Below are positions 26,607 through 35,293 of a stretch of 64,000 nucleotides of DNA, piece after piece. A program made the position numbers and the translations under genes. This stretch comes from Paenibacillus sp. BK033. GTDB lineage: Bacteria; Bacillota; Bacilli; Paenibacillales; Paenibacillaceae. Location of the stretch: NCBI RefSeq assembly GCF_004345425.1, contig NZ_SLVP01000002.1:690651-754650 (forward strand), read 5' to 3'. Under the pieces are notes generated by a model. That model made no database searches and was not told the origin of the DNA. It saw nothing but the letters and a program-made list of their open reading frames with translations. The stretch's first letter is position 1. Each line of letters starts with the position of its first letter.

Positions 26607-27533
26607 TTACACGATGCCTGTCTGTCGTTCATTCACCCGTTTGATACCCTTTCTATCCGACCGTTTGATAAGGTTCGCCGATAACAGCATTCCTGCGATA
26701 ACGATAACTCCGCCAACGATTTGGGAGACCAGCAGCTGCTGGCCCGTCAGTACGGAGAGGATAGCCGTAAAGATCGGCATCAAATTCATCGTAATGCTGG
26801 CTTTGCCGGCTCCAAGCTGTTTGACGCCTTGGTTCCAGAACAGGAACGAGCCGATGGAAGGGAAAAGCCCCAGATAAATAACTCCCGTTACGCCAAGGGC
26901 TGTAAGATGTTCGGTTTCCAACGGCTGGATAAACAACAGCGGAATCATGCAAATGACGCCTATTAAAGCCGTAAAGGCCACAAACGTTATCGGAGGAAGA
27001 TGCTGCGCGCGTTTGCTGATAATGGAGTAAATGGCCCACAAGAACACCGCGATCAGCAAAATGCCGTCTCCTTCATTATAAGTGGTGCGGAATGCGCCAA
27101 GCAGATGCCCCTTCGTTAATACCGTCAGCACGCCGAGGAAGGATAATACCAATCCCGATCCTTGCCACACCGTTATTTTTTCCTTCAGGAACAGCAGCGA
27201 CAACACGATCATCACAGCCGGAGTCAAGCTATTAATCAGGCTGCCGTTTGTTGACGAGGTATGCTGCAAAGCCGTATAGGTAAGCAGCGTGTAGAATACG
27301 ACGCCTACCAGAGACAGGAATAACAAGATCCCCCAGTTCGCATTCCACACCTTCCTCCAGTTTGGTTTTTCAATAAGCTGAGCCATCGGGATCAAGGCCA
27401 TAGCCGCAATTGCCCAACGTAAGAAGGCTGCCCAGATCGGCGGAAAATCGGCCGTAACCGACTTGCCGAAAATCAAATTGCCCGCCCAAAACAGATTCGC
27501 TAATACTAGAAAAAGCCATGCTTTTGTTTTCAT
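26607..27533 (-). CDS. EamA/DMT-family transporter
   Basis: 308 residues from ATG 27533 (GAGAGGAG upstream). It has ten membrane helices in two EamA repeats, with the family segments NLFWAGNLIFGK at the start and FWNQGVKQLGAGKASITMNL in the second half, resembling RhaT/YdcZ-type metabolite exporters. It is divergent from a LysR gene, 123 bp apart, which probably controls it. Substrate unknown; amino-acid or antimetabolite export is common in this pairing. Confidence 0.9.
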   Translation of the reverse strand: MKTKAWLFLVLANLFWAGNLIFGKSVTADFPPIWAAFLRWAIAAMALIPMAQLIEKPNWRKVWNANWGILLFLSLVGVVFYTLLTYTALQHTSSTNGSLINSLTPAVMIVLSLLFLKEKITVWQGSGLVLSFLGVLTVLTKGHLLGAFRTTYNEGDGILLIAVFLWAIYSIISKRAQHLPPITFVAFTALIGVICMIPLLFIQPLETEHLTALGVTGVIYLGLFPSIGSFLFWNQGVKQLGAGKASITMNLMPIFTAILSVLTGQQLLVSQIVGGVIVIAGMLLSANLIKRSDRKGIKRVNERQTGIV

Positions 27534-27586
27534 GCTCAAACACTCCTCTCCCTGGTTAACTCCAGGTCTCTCTTTCTCTTGGTCTA

Positions 27587-27618
27587 TAATCATGTTACAA
27601 TAAACCTGATCATAAATA
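27587..27618. promoter_or_regulatory. Likely LysR operator in the EamA/LysR divergent region
   Basis: An interrupted dyad ATCA-N14-TGAT (27590-27611) within an AT-rich stretch lies between the two divergent genes, which is the usual place for a LysR-type binding site. It fits the loose T-N11-A form of such sites. Confidence 0.45.
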
Positions 27619-27656
27619 AAATGAATATAAGTAATGAAGGAGATACCAAATCTGTT

Positions 27657-28547
27657 ATGAACAAATCACTTCTTCAATTGATTGTTGCGATTTCGGAGAC
27701 CCGCAGCTTTACGACCGCCGGGGAGAAAATGAATATGACGCAGCCGGCCGTCAGCCGTGCCGTCACGACCTTGGAACGCGAGCTTGGGGTTACGCTGCTG
27801 ATCAGGGACCGGCGTCAAGGAGTTGCCCTCACTCCCGTGGGGGAGCGGATTGTCCGGACGTTCAGGGAAATTCTTCAGGGGTACGATAAGATCGACCAGG
27901 AAATCGCGAGCGAAAAAGGAATGGAGACCGGCAGCGTCCGTATCGGAGCATTCCCGGTTGCCGCTACTTATTTCGTGCCCCAACTGATCCGTCATATGAA
28001 GCAGCAATATCCCAACCTGGAATTCAGCATCGTTGAAGGCACGATCGCCGATGTGCAGGAATGGCTGGATAATCGCGAAATTGACGTCGGCCTTCTTATC
28101 CCCTCCGACAAAACGGCTTTTTCTTATCCGCTTTACCGCGAGGGAATTTATGCGGTTATGCGCGAAGATCATCCGCTGAACGAAAGGGAGATCATTAGCC
28201 CGGAAGATTTGCGGAATGAGCCCATGCTCATCTGCAAAGCCGGCTATGAGCCCCCGGTCTTGAAGTGGTTTGAAAGCGCCGGAGAATCGCCAACCATTAA
28301 ATACATTCTCTACAACTACAGAACCGCGCTTCAGATGATTCTGGCGGGTGAAGGAGTAGCCGTCATGTCCGAGCTGTCCCTTCTGGATCTTCCCCCCGGA
28401 ATCGTCTTGAAGCAGATCTCTCCGGCGGCTTACCGCGATATTCACATCGCTTCGGGCCCACTGGAGGACTGCACCATCGCGGTAAAAGCTTTTATGGAGG
28501 CGGCACAGAAGCTTTTCCCTTTTGCAGCGGAACCTAAAAAGGCATGA
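27657..28547 (+). CDS. LysR-family transcriptional regulator
   Basis: 296 residues from ATG 27657 (GAAGGAGAT at a rather long 13-base distance; an in-frame ATG at 27621 is less likely). The N-terminal winged helix (about 1-65) contains FTTAGEKMNMTQPAVSRAV, and the rest is the periplasmic-binding-like effector domain. The divergent EamA transporter is the likely target, a classic LysR-exporter arrangement. Confidence 0.92.
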   Translation: MNKSLLQLIVAISETRSFTTAGEKMNMTQPAVSRAVTTLERELGVTLLIRDRRQGVALTPVGERIVRTFREILQGYDKIDQEIASEKGMETGSVRIGAFPVAATYFVPQLIRHMKQQYPNLEFSIVEGTIADVQEWLDNREIDVGLLIPSDKTAFSYPLYREGIYAVMREDHPLNEREIISPEDLRNEPMLICKAGYEPPVLKWFESAGESPTIKYILYNYRTALQMILAGEGVAVMSELSLLDLPPGIVLKQISPAAYRDIHIASGPLEDCTIAVKAFMEAAQKLFPFAAEPKKA

Positions 28548-28571
28548 ATCGTCCGGGTTCAAGCCTTTTAT
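28536..28571 (+). terminator. Terminator overlapping the end of the LysR gene
   Basis: AAAAGGC-TGAA pairs with TTCA-GCCTTTT across the stop codon, so the stem starts inside the last codons. It is followed by ATCTC, without a long T-run. Confidence 0.6.
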
Positions 28572-28687
28572 CTCTTGCTATGCTCCTATCGTCCGACGGT
28601 CGGGAGCTCGAGCAAGTGAGATATTTTGCAATCTTTACGAAAGATTCGGGCAAACTTGAAGAGAAATAAATTTAATCGCATCCGCTG

Positions 28688-28718
28688 TTGACATCAAGTC
28701 AACTTTACGTTGTAACCT
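28688..28718 (+). promoter_or_regulatory. MerR-type promoter with 19-bp spacer
   Basis: TTGACA (28688-28693) and TAACCT (28713-28718) are separated by 19 bp. The spacer holds an interrupted dyad GTCAAC-N5-GTTG. Overlong spacers with an internal dyad are the hallmark of MerR-activated promoters, and the next gene encodes a MerR protein, which implies autoregulation. Confidence 0.65.
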
Positions 28719-28741
28719 TGATTTCGCGAGGTGAGAATCAC

Positions 28742-29101
28742 TTGTATCAAATTTCAGAGGTATCCAAGCTGATTGGCCTGCCGATTCCAACCATTCGGTA
28801 TTACGAGCAATTGGGATTAATTGAAGAGCCGGCAAAAAATGCCCGGGGATATAAAATCTACGATCAATTGACGATTGATTATCTGCAATTTATCGTCAAT
28901 TTGAAGGACACGGATATGTCCTTGGAGCAGATCAAAAGCTATGTTGACGCTTATCGGGCCAAGGACTATACGCGGTGCCACGAGATTCTGCGGGAGCACG
29001 CCGTCAAGATGGAGCTTGAGCTTGAGAAACGCCAAAGGATCCTGGAGAAGGTGCAATACAAGGTGACTCACTTCAGTAAACTTCGAGGTGGCGGTATTTA
29101 A
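28742..29101 (+). CDS. MerR-family transcriptional regulator
   Basis: 119 residues from TTG 28742, supported by GAGGTGA at 8 bases; this trims an upstream extension that would overlap the promoter. The N-terminal winged helix (YQISEVSKLIGLPIPTIRYY) and the MSLEQIKSYVDAYR helix are typical. The C-terminal coiled coil (80-115) is short and lacks the Cys pattern of metal sensors, so an organic effector or aldehyde-type stress is more likely. Its stop overlaps the SDR start by one base. Confidence 0.9.
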   Translation: MYQISEVSKLIGLPIPTIRYYEQLGLIEEPAKNARGYKIYDQLTIDYLQFIVNLKDTDMSLEQIKSYVDAYRAKDYTRCHEILREHAVKMELELEKRQRILEKVQYKVTHFSKLRGGGI

Positions 29102-30057
29102 TGCAACAACCTATTCCATCCGGTTATTCGGCTAGAACAACGGCTAACCATATCGTGAAAGACGCTGATTTGACGGGTAAAATCATCATCGTTACCGGAG
29201 GTTCCGCCGGTCTAGGCTTGGAATCGGCCAGAACGCTCGCGGCGGCGGGCGCCAAGGTGGTCGTGCCTGCCAGAAACGTCAACAAAGCAAGCCAAGCTCT
29301 CACCGGCCTATCCAACGTGGAATTGTATCCGGAAGAGATGGATCTGAGCAAACGGGAAACGGTTGAAGCCTTCGGCAGATGGTTCCAGTCGCGGTACGAC
29401 AAGCTGGACATCCTGATTAACAGCGCCGGAATAATGGCTATTCCGCTCTCCAGGGATGAACGGGGGAATGAAATGCAAATCTCGGCCAATTATTTGGGGC
29501 ATTATCATTTAATCCATCATCTTCTGCCTCAGCTGAAGAAGGCGAACGGGGCCAGGGTTGTCACCTTATCCTCCCGAGCCCATTGGTATTCGGCCTTTAA
29601 CTTCGAGGATCCTAACTTTAATCATTCGTCATACGACAAATGGATCGCTTACGGTCAAGCGAAGACGGCCGCTGCCTTGCTCAGCGTAGCGGTAGACGAG
29701 CTTTTCAAAGAAGATAATATCCGCGCTTTTACCGTTCATCCGGGCAGCATCGTGACCGGTCTCTCCGATGCGCTGTCGGAGGAAGAGCTTACGGCGTTTG
29801 GGGCGATCAAAGCAAACGGTGAACGCGGCTACGAACAATACGACAACGAGAGAAAAACGATTTCCGAAGGGGCGGCAACCATCGTATGGTGTGCGGTCAG
29901 CCCTCAATTAGACGGACATGGAGGTGTCTATTGCGAGAATTGCGATATTGCGCCTCTCCATACGGACGATGGTATGACCGTGGGTGTTAAAGCATGGGCG
30001 ATCGATAAAGCAATTGCACTCCGATTATGGGAGGAAACTCCGCGATTGTTTAACTAA
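29101..30057 (+). CDS. Short-chain dehydrogenase/reductase co-transcribed with MerR
   Basis: 318 residues. Rossmann motif TGGSAGLG at about 32-39 binds NAD(P); NSAGIMAI and the catalytic Tyr-x3-Lys (YGQAK) follow. It belongs to the WW-oxidoreductase/retinol-dehydrogenase-like SDRs. A close paralogue lies at 41133-42119, sharing the ARTTA-x-IV opening and GGVYCEN near the end. The one-base overlap with MerR shows a two-gene operon, probably answering a carbonyl or quinone stress. Confidence 0.9.
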   Translation: MQQPIPSGYSARTTANHIVKDADLTGKIIIVTGGSAGLGLESARTLAAAGAKVVVPARNVNKASQALTGLSNVELYPEEMDLSKRETVEAFGRWFQSRYDKLDILINSAGIMAIPLSRDERGNEMQISANYLGHYHLIHHLLPQLKKANGARVVTLSSRAHWYSAFNFEDPNFNHSSYDKWIAYGQAKTAAALLSVAVDELFKEDNIRAFTVHPGSIVTGLSDALSEEELTAFGAIKANGERGYEQYDNERKTISEGAATIVWCAVSPQLDGHGGVYCENCDIAPLHTDDGMTVGVKAWAIDKAIALRLWEETPRLFN

Positions 30058-30106
30058 TATTCCCGAAAATAAAAACAAGCGGTCCTATGTATTGTTTTAA
30101 ATTTTG

Positions 30107-30141
30107 CACACAAAAAGCCCCAGCTAGGGGCTTTTTGTATA
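30107..30141. terminator. Bidirectional terminator
   Basis: ACAAAAAGCCCC and GGGGCTTTTTGT pair around a short loop between the convergent SDR and alpha/beta hydrolase genes. Confidence 0.9.
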
Positions 30142-30149
30142 ATAATCGT

Positions 30150-30872
30150 TTAAAATGTTAACTGAATGAAATGAGAGGTTAACTCGTCTGGATGTGAAAA
30201 AAATGGCGAGTGGTCTGAATCCAATGTAATAATCCGATTATTCGGATACTCGTTATACATATCTCTTTGTAAAGCAATGGAAATAGCTTTATCTCTCAAA
30301 GTTTCTATATAAACGCGAGGAATCCTTCCGAATCTAGCGTCCGTGAGCTGCACGGGTGTAAAAAATGGGGCCAGCGGCTCTAGACAAAGTTTTTCCTTTG
30401 CTTTAATTATGTCATCTTCCACGCAATCGCCGTAAAATGAATCCTTTATCCGTTCGTCCCTTAGATTCATGCACGTTTCATCCTCGCTTATGATAACAAT
30501 AGAAGGAGATTTTTTTTCTTTTTTCTCGTTTTGAGCAATCTGAATCAACGTCTGATTATTTTTTGGAAGATAAGCGCATAAATAAACAAGCTTCTCAATT
30601 TTTTCAGGCAGGTACTCGGCTGTCTGGCTGATGACAAGCCCCGCCATACTGTGACCTACCAAAATGACCTTCCCTGACTCCTTTTCCAGAATAGCGCTTA
30701 ATTTGTCCGTATAACTTTTTAAATTCACCTGTGATACGGGCGTATGATCTTGACCATGCCCAGGCAGGTCCAAAGCGATTACCCGGTGCCCCGCTTCTTC
30801 TAATCCGGGAATTATTTTCTCCCAGCACCAGGCTCCATGCCACGATCCATGTACTAGCACGAACGTACTCAT
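30150..30872 (-). CDS. Alpha/beta hydrolase (esterase, plant methylesterase-like)
   Basis: 240 residues from the third of three consecutive ATG codons, which has the best distance to TTGGAG. HGSWHGAWCW forms the oxyanion region, GHSMAG holds the nucleophile Ser (residue 75) and DSDHSPFF the catalytic His. The layout is that of the EstC/salicylate-methylesterase-like group of soluble hydrolases. Substrate unknown. It stands alone, without the regulon promoter module of its neighbours. Confidence 0.88.
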   Translation of the reverse strand: MSTFVLVHGSWHGAWCWEKIIPGLEEAGHRVIALDLPGHGQDHTPVSQVNLKSYTDKLSAILEKESGKVILVGHSMAGLVISQTAEYLPEKIEKLVYLCAYLPKNNQTLIQIAQNEKKEKKSPSIVIISEDETCMNLRDERIKDSFYGDCVEDDIIKAKEKLCLEPLAPFFTPVQLTDARFGRIPRVYIETLRDKAISIALQRDMYNEYPNNRIITLDSDHSPFFSHPDELTSHFIQLTF

Positions 30873-30961
30873 CATCATCACTCCAATATGCATGTATTAA
30901 ATCATTACCCTAATGAGCGTTGGTTGTTTAGCTTTATGTCATGTTCAACGATGTACTGTAA

Positions 30962-31510
30962 TTAGCCGATGTCTTTCACAAACTCGGGATCGTTGTAAGG
31001 AGAAGCTACCCATCCTTCCGTCTCGATGAAGAGGCGAACTGCTACAATTTTTCGGTTGTCCATCAGCGTAAAGAAATGGGGCTTCGACTCCGGAACGGAG
31101 ATGACGTCGCCAGCCTCGAGTTCAACGTCAAAATAGCCGATATCATCCGTGCCTTTAATGATAAAAATTCCTTTACCCGCCGTAATGGCCCGGATTTCAT
31201 CTTCGGAATGCGTGTGTACTGCTTCGAATTTTTGCAGCAGCTCCTCCAAGTTTGGCGTGGCCTCGGACAAGGTAATAACGTCCCAGATCCTGTAGCCGCG
31301 TCGAGCTGCCAGATCTTTAATCTCGGAATCGTAGATCGCGAGAATTTGCTGCTTCTCTTCGTCGTTCAGTAAGAATTTCTCCTTAAGCTCTTCCGGGAGT
31401 TTAGCAGAATCCCAATGCTCATACAAGATTTCCTGCTTGTCTAGAAAGTCAAGCACTTGATCTTCAGCTTCAATGCGCTCGTCCGTATTGCGAATTCGAA
31501 TTTGTGCCAT
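30962..31510 (-). CDS. mtnD: Acireductone dioxygenase family cupin
   Basis: 182 residues, full length for acireductone dioxygenase. HTHSEDE (about 98-104) gives two His and the Glu metal ligands, and KPHFF the third His. The known enzyme oxidises the acireductone of the methionine salvage pathway with Fe or Ni. No other salvage gene (mtnA, mtnK, mtnW and so on) is nearby; instead the gene has its own copy of the eight-member regulon promoter module. It may be a second, stress-linked dioxygenase rather than the housekeeping one. Confidence 0.85.
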   Translation of the reverse strand: MAQIRIRNTDERIEAEDQVLDFLDKQEILYEHWDSAKLPEELKEKFLLNDEEKQQILAIYDSEIKDLAARRGYRIWDVITLSEATPNLEELLQKFEAVHTHSEDEIRAITAGKGIFIIKGTDDIGYFDVELEAGDVISVPESKPHFFTLMDNRKIVAVRLFIETEGWVASPYNDPEFVKDIG

Positions 31511-31613
31511 AAGTATTCCTTCCTTCTTCTACAGATTTCTGGTACTGCATAAGGCGAATGCTTTCTGGACGTGCTTGACTCATTTGCAACATCCTCTTCA
31601 AGTGCTTCAACTG

Positions 31614-31692
31614 CCTCGGAGTCCACTATAGCAGTTCTTTATTTTTTTCATAAGGAGGCTATTTTTTTAAATATACTTTAGAAAATTAAAGT
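31614..31692 (-). promoter_or_regulatory. Regulon promoter module, copy A (acireductone dioxygenase)
   Basis: Palindrome ACTTTA-N6-TAAAGT at 31675-31692, conserved GCCTCCTTATG block, extended -10 TGCTATAGT with the hexamer at 31625-31630, and a downstream CTCCGAGG. The palindrome edge is 44 bp from the -10 hexamer. The start codon is 115 bp further on. Confidence 0.88.
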
Positions 31693-31768
31693 CACGTTAC
31701 ATAGTAAGGCGCCATCGAGGGAAGTACTCCGGCCCCGATGGCGTCTATACTCATGCTTACGATTCCGA

Positions 31769-32335
31769 TCAAATCTTGGCCAAATACTCGATCGAGGTCA
31801 CTTGATCGTTCTCGATGACGAACCGTAATTGGGACTTGCCTTGGTCATAGACGTACAAATTCAAGTTGTTGGTGAACTTGTCGCCATAGGCTTTGATCAC
31901 GTCGCTTTTCTTGTTGAACAAGGTGACGCCTTCCTTGGTGGCCACCGTATCGTCGAACAGAATGACGGACGCGATATAATCGACCCCGTCCTTCTCGTAG
32001 GCATACACGTCGAAGCTGCTGTATTGGTAAATTTTATTGAGTCCCGGGAAAGCGCAGGCTTGCGATTCGAAATAACTTTGCGGTTTTCCCAGTTGCTTCA
32101 AGATCGGCGCCGCTTCGGCATGCATCGGAATCGGGATTCCATTCGCCTCAAACACGTAGCCTTCGCTGCTTGCTTGTTCAGGCGTCCCGGAAGCCTGGGT
32201 CGAAGCTGGCGAAGCAGCGGCTCCTTCCGTCTGCGTCAACGCGCTAGGCGACGCGGATCCCTCCTCCGTCATTTTGTTCCCGCAACCGGATAGTACCATT
32301 AGGAGGGCGATCAGCCCTATACTTGCTTTTTTCAA
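31769..32335 (-). CDS. Lipoprotein at the end of the dlt-like operon
   Basis: 188 residues from TTG 32335, chosen for GAAGGAGTG upstream; the ATG at 32365 precedes that site. Signal sequence KKASIGLIALLMVLSGCG puts the lipidated Cys at about residue 18, then a Ser/Ala/Thr-rich linker, then a domain of about 120 residues with a Cys in SQACAFPGL. Family unrecognised. It is 26 bp downstream of the SGNH gene and probably acts at the outer face of the membrane with the acyl-transfer machinery. Confidence 0.78.
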   Translation of the reverse strand: MKKASIGLIALLMVLSGCGNKMTEEGSASPSALTQTEGAAASPASTQASGTPEQASSEGYVFEANGIPIPMHAEAAPILKQLGKPQSYFESQACAFPGLNKIYQYSSFDVYAYEKDGVDYIASVILFDDTVATKEGVTLFNKKSDVIKAYGDKFTNNLNLYVYDQGKSQLRFVIENDQVTSIEYLAKI

Positions 32336-32361
32336 CGTAAACACTCCTTCATCCATTCTTA

Positions 32362-33432
32362 TCACGTTTCGACTTTATAGCGTTTCAGGTATCCGTATTT
32401 GGCGAGCTCGTCCAATTGATCCTGCTTCATCCGATCGTAAAAGTCGATTTTCTTTTGCCAGATCCCGCTCCACGTCTTGTCAGTACGATGATCTTGCAGA
32501 CGGTAAGTATCCGCCAGGAATGCTCCGAAGTACGCAGCTAGCTTTTCCGCTCCGTATACGTTCAGATGCAGGCCCGCGTCATAGGTATCCGTCTGCAGGT
32601 CGATTCCGGCATCGTCCATGTGCTTCAGAAAATTGATGTAGGTTAAATCGTGGGCCGCAGCGTACTGCTCCATCTGGGTATCCCACTCGTCGTGCCAATG
32701 CGGGTAGATCGTCGGCGCTTTGACCAATACGAGTTGGATACCATTTTCTTTGCACAATTCCGTCAATCGATCCAAGTAGCTATAGGCGTTGGAACCGAAT
32801 CGGTAATCGGGAAGCCTCGGAGCTCTCGGAACTCTTCCCGCCGGCTTCACGTCTACTCTCATATAATACCCATTGTGGAATAACTTCTCCTTGCCGAACA
32901 AATTCGTGAAGTCGTCTTTGCTTAATTGATCCCATCTGGAATGAAAACGCAATAAGGGCGCTAGGTAATCGACGAGATGCTCGCTGTTCATCATGGACGC
33001 TTGAATGCTCTTCAGCTTGGTTGCCGAGAGTTGCATCCCATCGAGCGTCATGCGGTTATATTCTTCTTTTTGCGGTTCGTTGTACTGCATGGCGAGAACG
33101 TTAAAGACGACGACTTTCGGCTTCTCGTATTTCAGCGTCTCTTCCAGCAAATAGTACGACTGCCAGATCAACTGTTGCGCGCTGCCGCGGATATAGCTCG
33201 TAATCCCGTATTTCTCCCACAGCGTTACCGGCGAGAAATTCTCGTACACTTCGCAGTCCCCGAGGAATATAACGTCGAAATCCTTGCGTTTCTCTTTGTA
33301 ATATTCGCCGATAAGCGAACCCTCGACGATGCCGGATACGTATTTGGGCATAAGCAGGCGTTGCAGCACATACAACGAGCCGAGCAGCAGAACGATCGCG
33401 ACGGCTCCGATTATAAGCTTCTTCCGTACCAA
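32362..33432 (-). CDS. SGNH-like (DltD/AlgJ-type) protein with Cys at the nucleophile position
   Basis: 356 residues. One N-terminal membrane helix (7-26) anchors an extracytoplasmic SGNH-hydrolase fold. The block I motif reads FLGDCEVYENF, with Cys60 where family members carry Ser. DAGLHLNVYGA (Asp285, His289) supplies the other catalytic residues. In DltD and alginate-type systems this protein passes acyl groups from an MBOAT partner to the polymer. Immediately downstream of an MBOAT gene, as expected. A Cys nucleophile would make a thioester-type intermediate possible. Confidence 0.82.
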   Translation of the reverse strand: MVRKKLIIGAVAIVLLLGSLYVLQRLLMPKYVSGIVEGSLIGEYYKEKRKDFDVIFLGDCEVYENFSPVTLWEKYGITSYIRGSAQQLIWQSYYLLEETLKYEKPKVVVFNVLAMQYNEPQKEEYNRMTLDGMQLSATKLKSIQASMMNSEHLVDYLAPLLRFHSRWDQLSKDDFTNLFGKEKLFHNGYYMRVDVKPAGRVPRAPRLPDYRFGSNAYSYLDRLTELCKENGIQLVLVKAPTIYPHWHDEWDTQMEQYAAAHDLTYINFLKHMDDAGIDLQTDTYDAGLHLNVYGAEKLAAYFGAFLADTYRLQDHRTDKTWSGIWQKKIDFYDRMKQDQLDELAKYGYLKRYKVET

Positions 33433-33456
33433 TGTCCCCTCATCCCTCCTTTGAAA

Positions 33457-35049
33457 TCAGAACTGATTATAGATAAATTGCTTCGCGTCATAACCGACGC
33501 CGTAAGCCCCGAAGACCAGAATCGAGAGGATCAGCATGCCGTAAAGCGAATACCTTACGCCAATCGGCTGCGCCTCTATCTTCTCCCTCACGCTCCCGCT
33601 TCTTTGAAGCAAGCTGACGATTCCGACAACCGCTAGGCTCAACAGGATTAAGACATAGTGACTAAAAGAGATGCCCAGATGAAGCAGCGAACCGTCGAAT
33701 AAGACTCGATAATTGAAGGTCGTGAACATGGACCCGAACATCTTGAACGTCAGCGGCACGTCCATGTAACAGTCGAACAGCCGGATCGAGCTCATCAGCA
33801 GCAGCGTCCGCACGACTTGGAAAGAGCGGAATCCGAACGTATGCTTCACATTAAACTTTCCATGGAACCAATCGTAGAACGGTTCCAGTTCTTGCGAGAT
33901 AAGAATGATGATACCGTTCGCCAGTCCCCATGCGATGAAGTTCCAGCTGGAACCGTGCCAAATGCCGGTGGCGAACCAGGTCGTTAAAGTCGCTAGATAC
34001 ACGGGAGCGCGTTTGCCGATCGCGTTGCCGAACCGCCGGCGGGAGAACTTCGACAGGGCAAGCATCGGCTTCGAGACGGACATCGGGAAGAAGACGTAAT
34101 CCCGGAACCAAGCGCCCATCGAAATATGCCATCTGCGCCAGTAATCCGTGATCGACTTGGCGAAATACGGTCTCAGGAAATTTTCCTGAACCTTGACGCC
34201 GAGCACCTGGGCAATCCCGATCGTAATATCGATACCGCCTGAAAAGTCGGCCAACAGCTGATACGCGTATAACAACATGCCAACCAGCACGAACGCACCG
34301 TTATAGTGATCGGGATCGTCGAAAATCGTCCGAACGCCCACCGTGAGTTGATCGGCGATGACCAGCTTTTTGAAAAATCCCCATGCGATTCGCTGCAAGC
34401 CGAACTTTACGTTGCGGCCGTCGAAGTCGTGCGGGCCGTACAACGTCTTGCCCAATTGATCGAATCGGCTAATCGGTCCTTGTATGACTTCGGGGAAAAA
34501 GGAAACGAACAGCGCGAACTTGAACAGATTGCGCTCCGGCGGAAATTTCCCCCTGTAAATATCGATCAGGTAAGCCGCGCTCTTGAACGTATAGAAGGAA
34601 ATGCCGAGCGGAACGGCGATTGTCCAGAAGGAAATGCCGCCTTCGCTTCCGAAAGCCCGGGCGATGAGATTGATGTTCGCGATCGCGAAATCGGTATATT
34701 TGACGAAAGCAAGAATGCCTAAGGCCACGAACAAGGCCAGCAGCATCGGGATCCGTTTTCTTCCTTTCATCTTGGATTTATATTCATTGATCTCGGGCTT
34801 GGTTAATTCTTGCTTATATTCCCGCAAATACGCGGATTCGGTCTGCACCAAGTCGCCGATTCGGCGTCCGGCATAATAAACGCAAACCGTCGTCGCCGCG
34901 ATATAAGCAAGAAATTGAAGCCCGGATAACGCATAGAACAAATAGCTCGCGATGAGAAGCAATACCCACTGGTATTTTCTCGGAATGAGGTAATAGAAGA
35001 CGAACAAGACAACGAGAAAGAGAATGAAACCGTATGAGGTGAAAAGCAT
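33457..35049 (-). CDS. MBOAT acyltransferase (DltB/AlgI family)
   Basis: 530 residues with 11 or more membrane segments. The conserved core contains the RRWHISMGAWFRDYVFFPM segment and the invariant His in TGIWHGSSWNFIAWG, together the MBOAT signature. Such proteins take an acyl or aminoacyl group from a cytosolic carrier protein through a membrane funnel to an acceptor outside. It is 9 bp from the carrier-protein gene, giving the gene order ligase, carrier, MBOAT, SGNH. Confidence 0.93.
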   Translation of the reverse strand: MLFTSYGFILFLVVLFVFYYLIPRKYQWVLLLIASYLFYALSGLQFLAYIAATTVCVYYAGRRIGDLVQTESAYLREYKQELTKPEINEYKSKMKGRKRIPMLLALFVALGILAFVKYTDFAIANINLIARAFGSEGGISFWTIAVPLGISFYTFKSAAYLIDIYRGKFPPERNLFKFALFVSFFPEVIQGPISRFDQLGKTLYGPHDFDGRNVKFGLQRIAWGFFKKLVIADQLTVGVRTIFDDPDHYNGAFVLVGMLLYAYQLLADFSGGIDITIGIAQVLGVKVQENFLRPYFAKSITDYWRRWHISMGAWFRDYVFFPMSVSKPMLALSKFSRRRFGNAIGKRAPVYLATLTTWFATGIWHGSSWNFIAWGLANGIIILISQELEPFYDWFHGKFNVKHTFGFRSFQVVRTLLLMSSIRLFDCYMDVPLTFKMFGSMFTTFNYRVLFDGSLLHLGISFSHYVLILLSLAVVGIVSLLQRSGSVREKIEAQPIGVRYSLYGMLILSILVFGAYGVGYDAKQFIYNQF

Positions 35050-35058
35050 GATCTCCCC

Positions 35059-35289
35059 CTATAAATCGTCGGATAGTCTGATGATTAACGCGTACAGCGC
35101 CTGAGCGGAATTGAAGTTATCGGGCGTGATTTCCTCCACGGGAATCGTCACGCCGAATTCGCCGTCGATTTCCGCAAGCAGCGTGACGATGTCGAAAGAA
35201 TCCAACACTTTATCCTTGATTAGCGTATCGCATTGACGAAAATCGACGTCAGGGTGCATATCTTCCAATATTTTCAATAATTCATCCAT
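35059..35289 (-). CDS. Acyl/aminoacyl carrier protein (DltC-like)
   Basis: 76 residues, acidic four-helix carrier. VLDSFDIVTLLAEI holds the phosphopantetheine-attachment Ser31 (DSFD). Size and motif fit DltC, the D-alanyl carrier, better than fatty-acid AcpP (DSLD). Four bp separate it from the ligase gene, which would load it, and nine from the MBOAT gene, which would unload it. Confidence 0.92.
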   Translation of the reverse strand: MDELLKILEDMHPDVDFRQCDTLIKDKVLDSFDIVTLLAEIDGEFGVTIPVEEITPDNFNSAQALYALIIRLSDDL

Positions 35290-35293
35290 GTGC

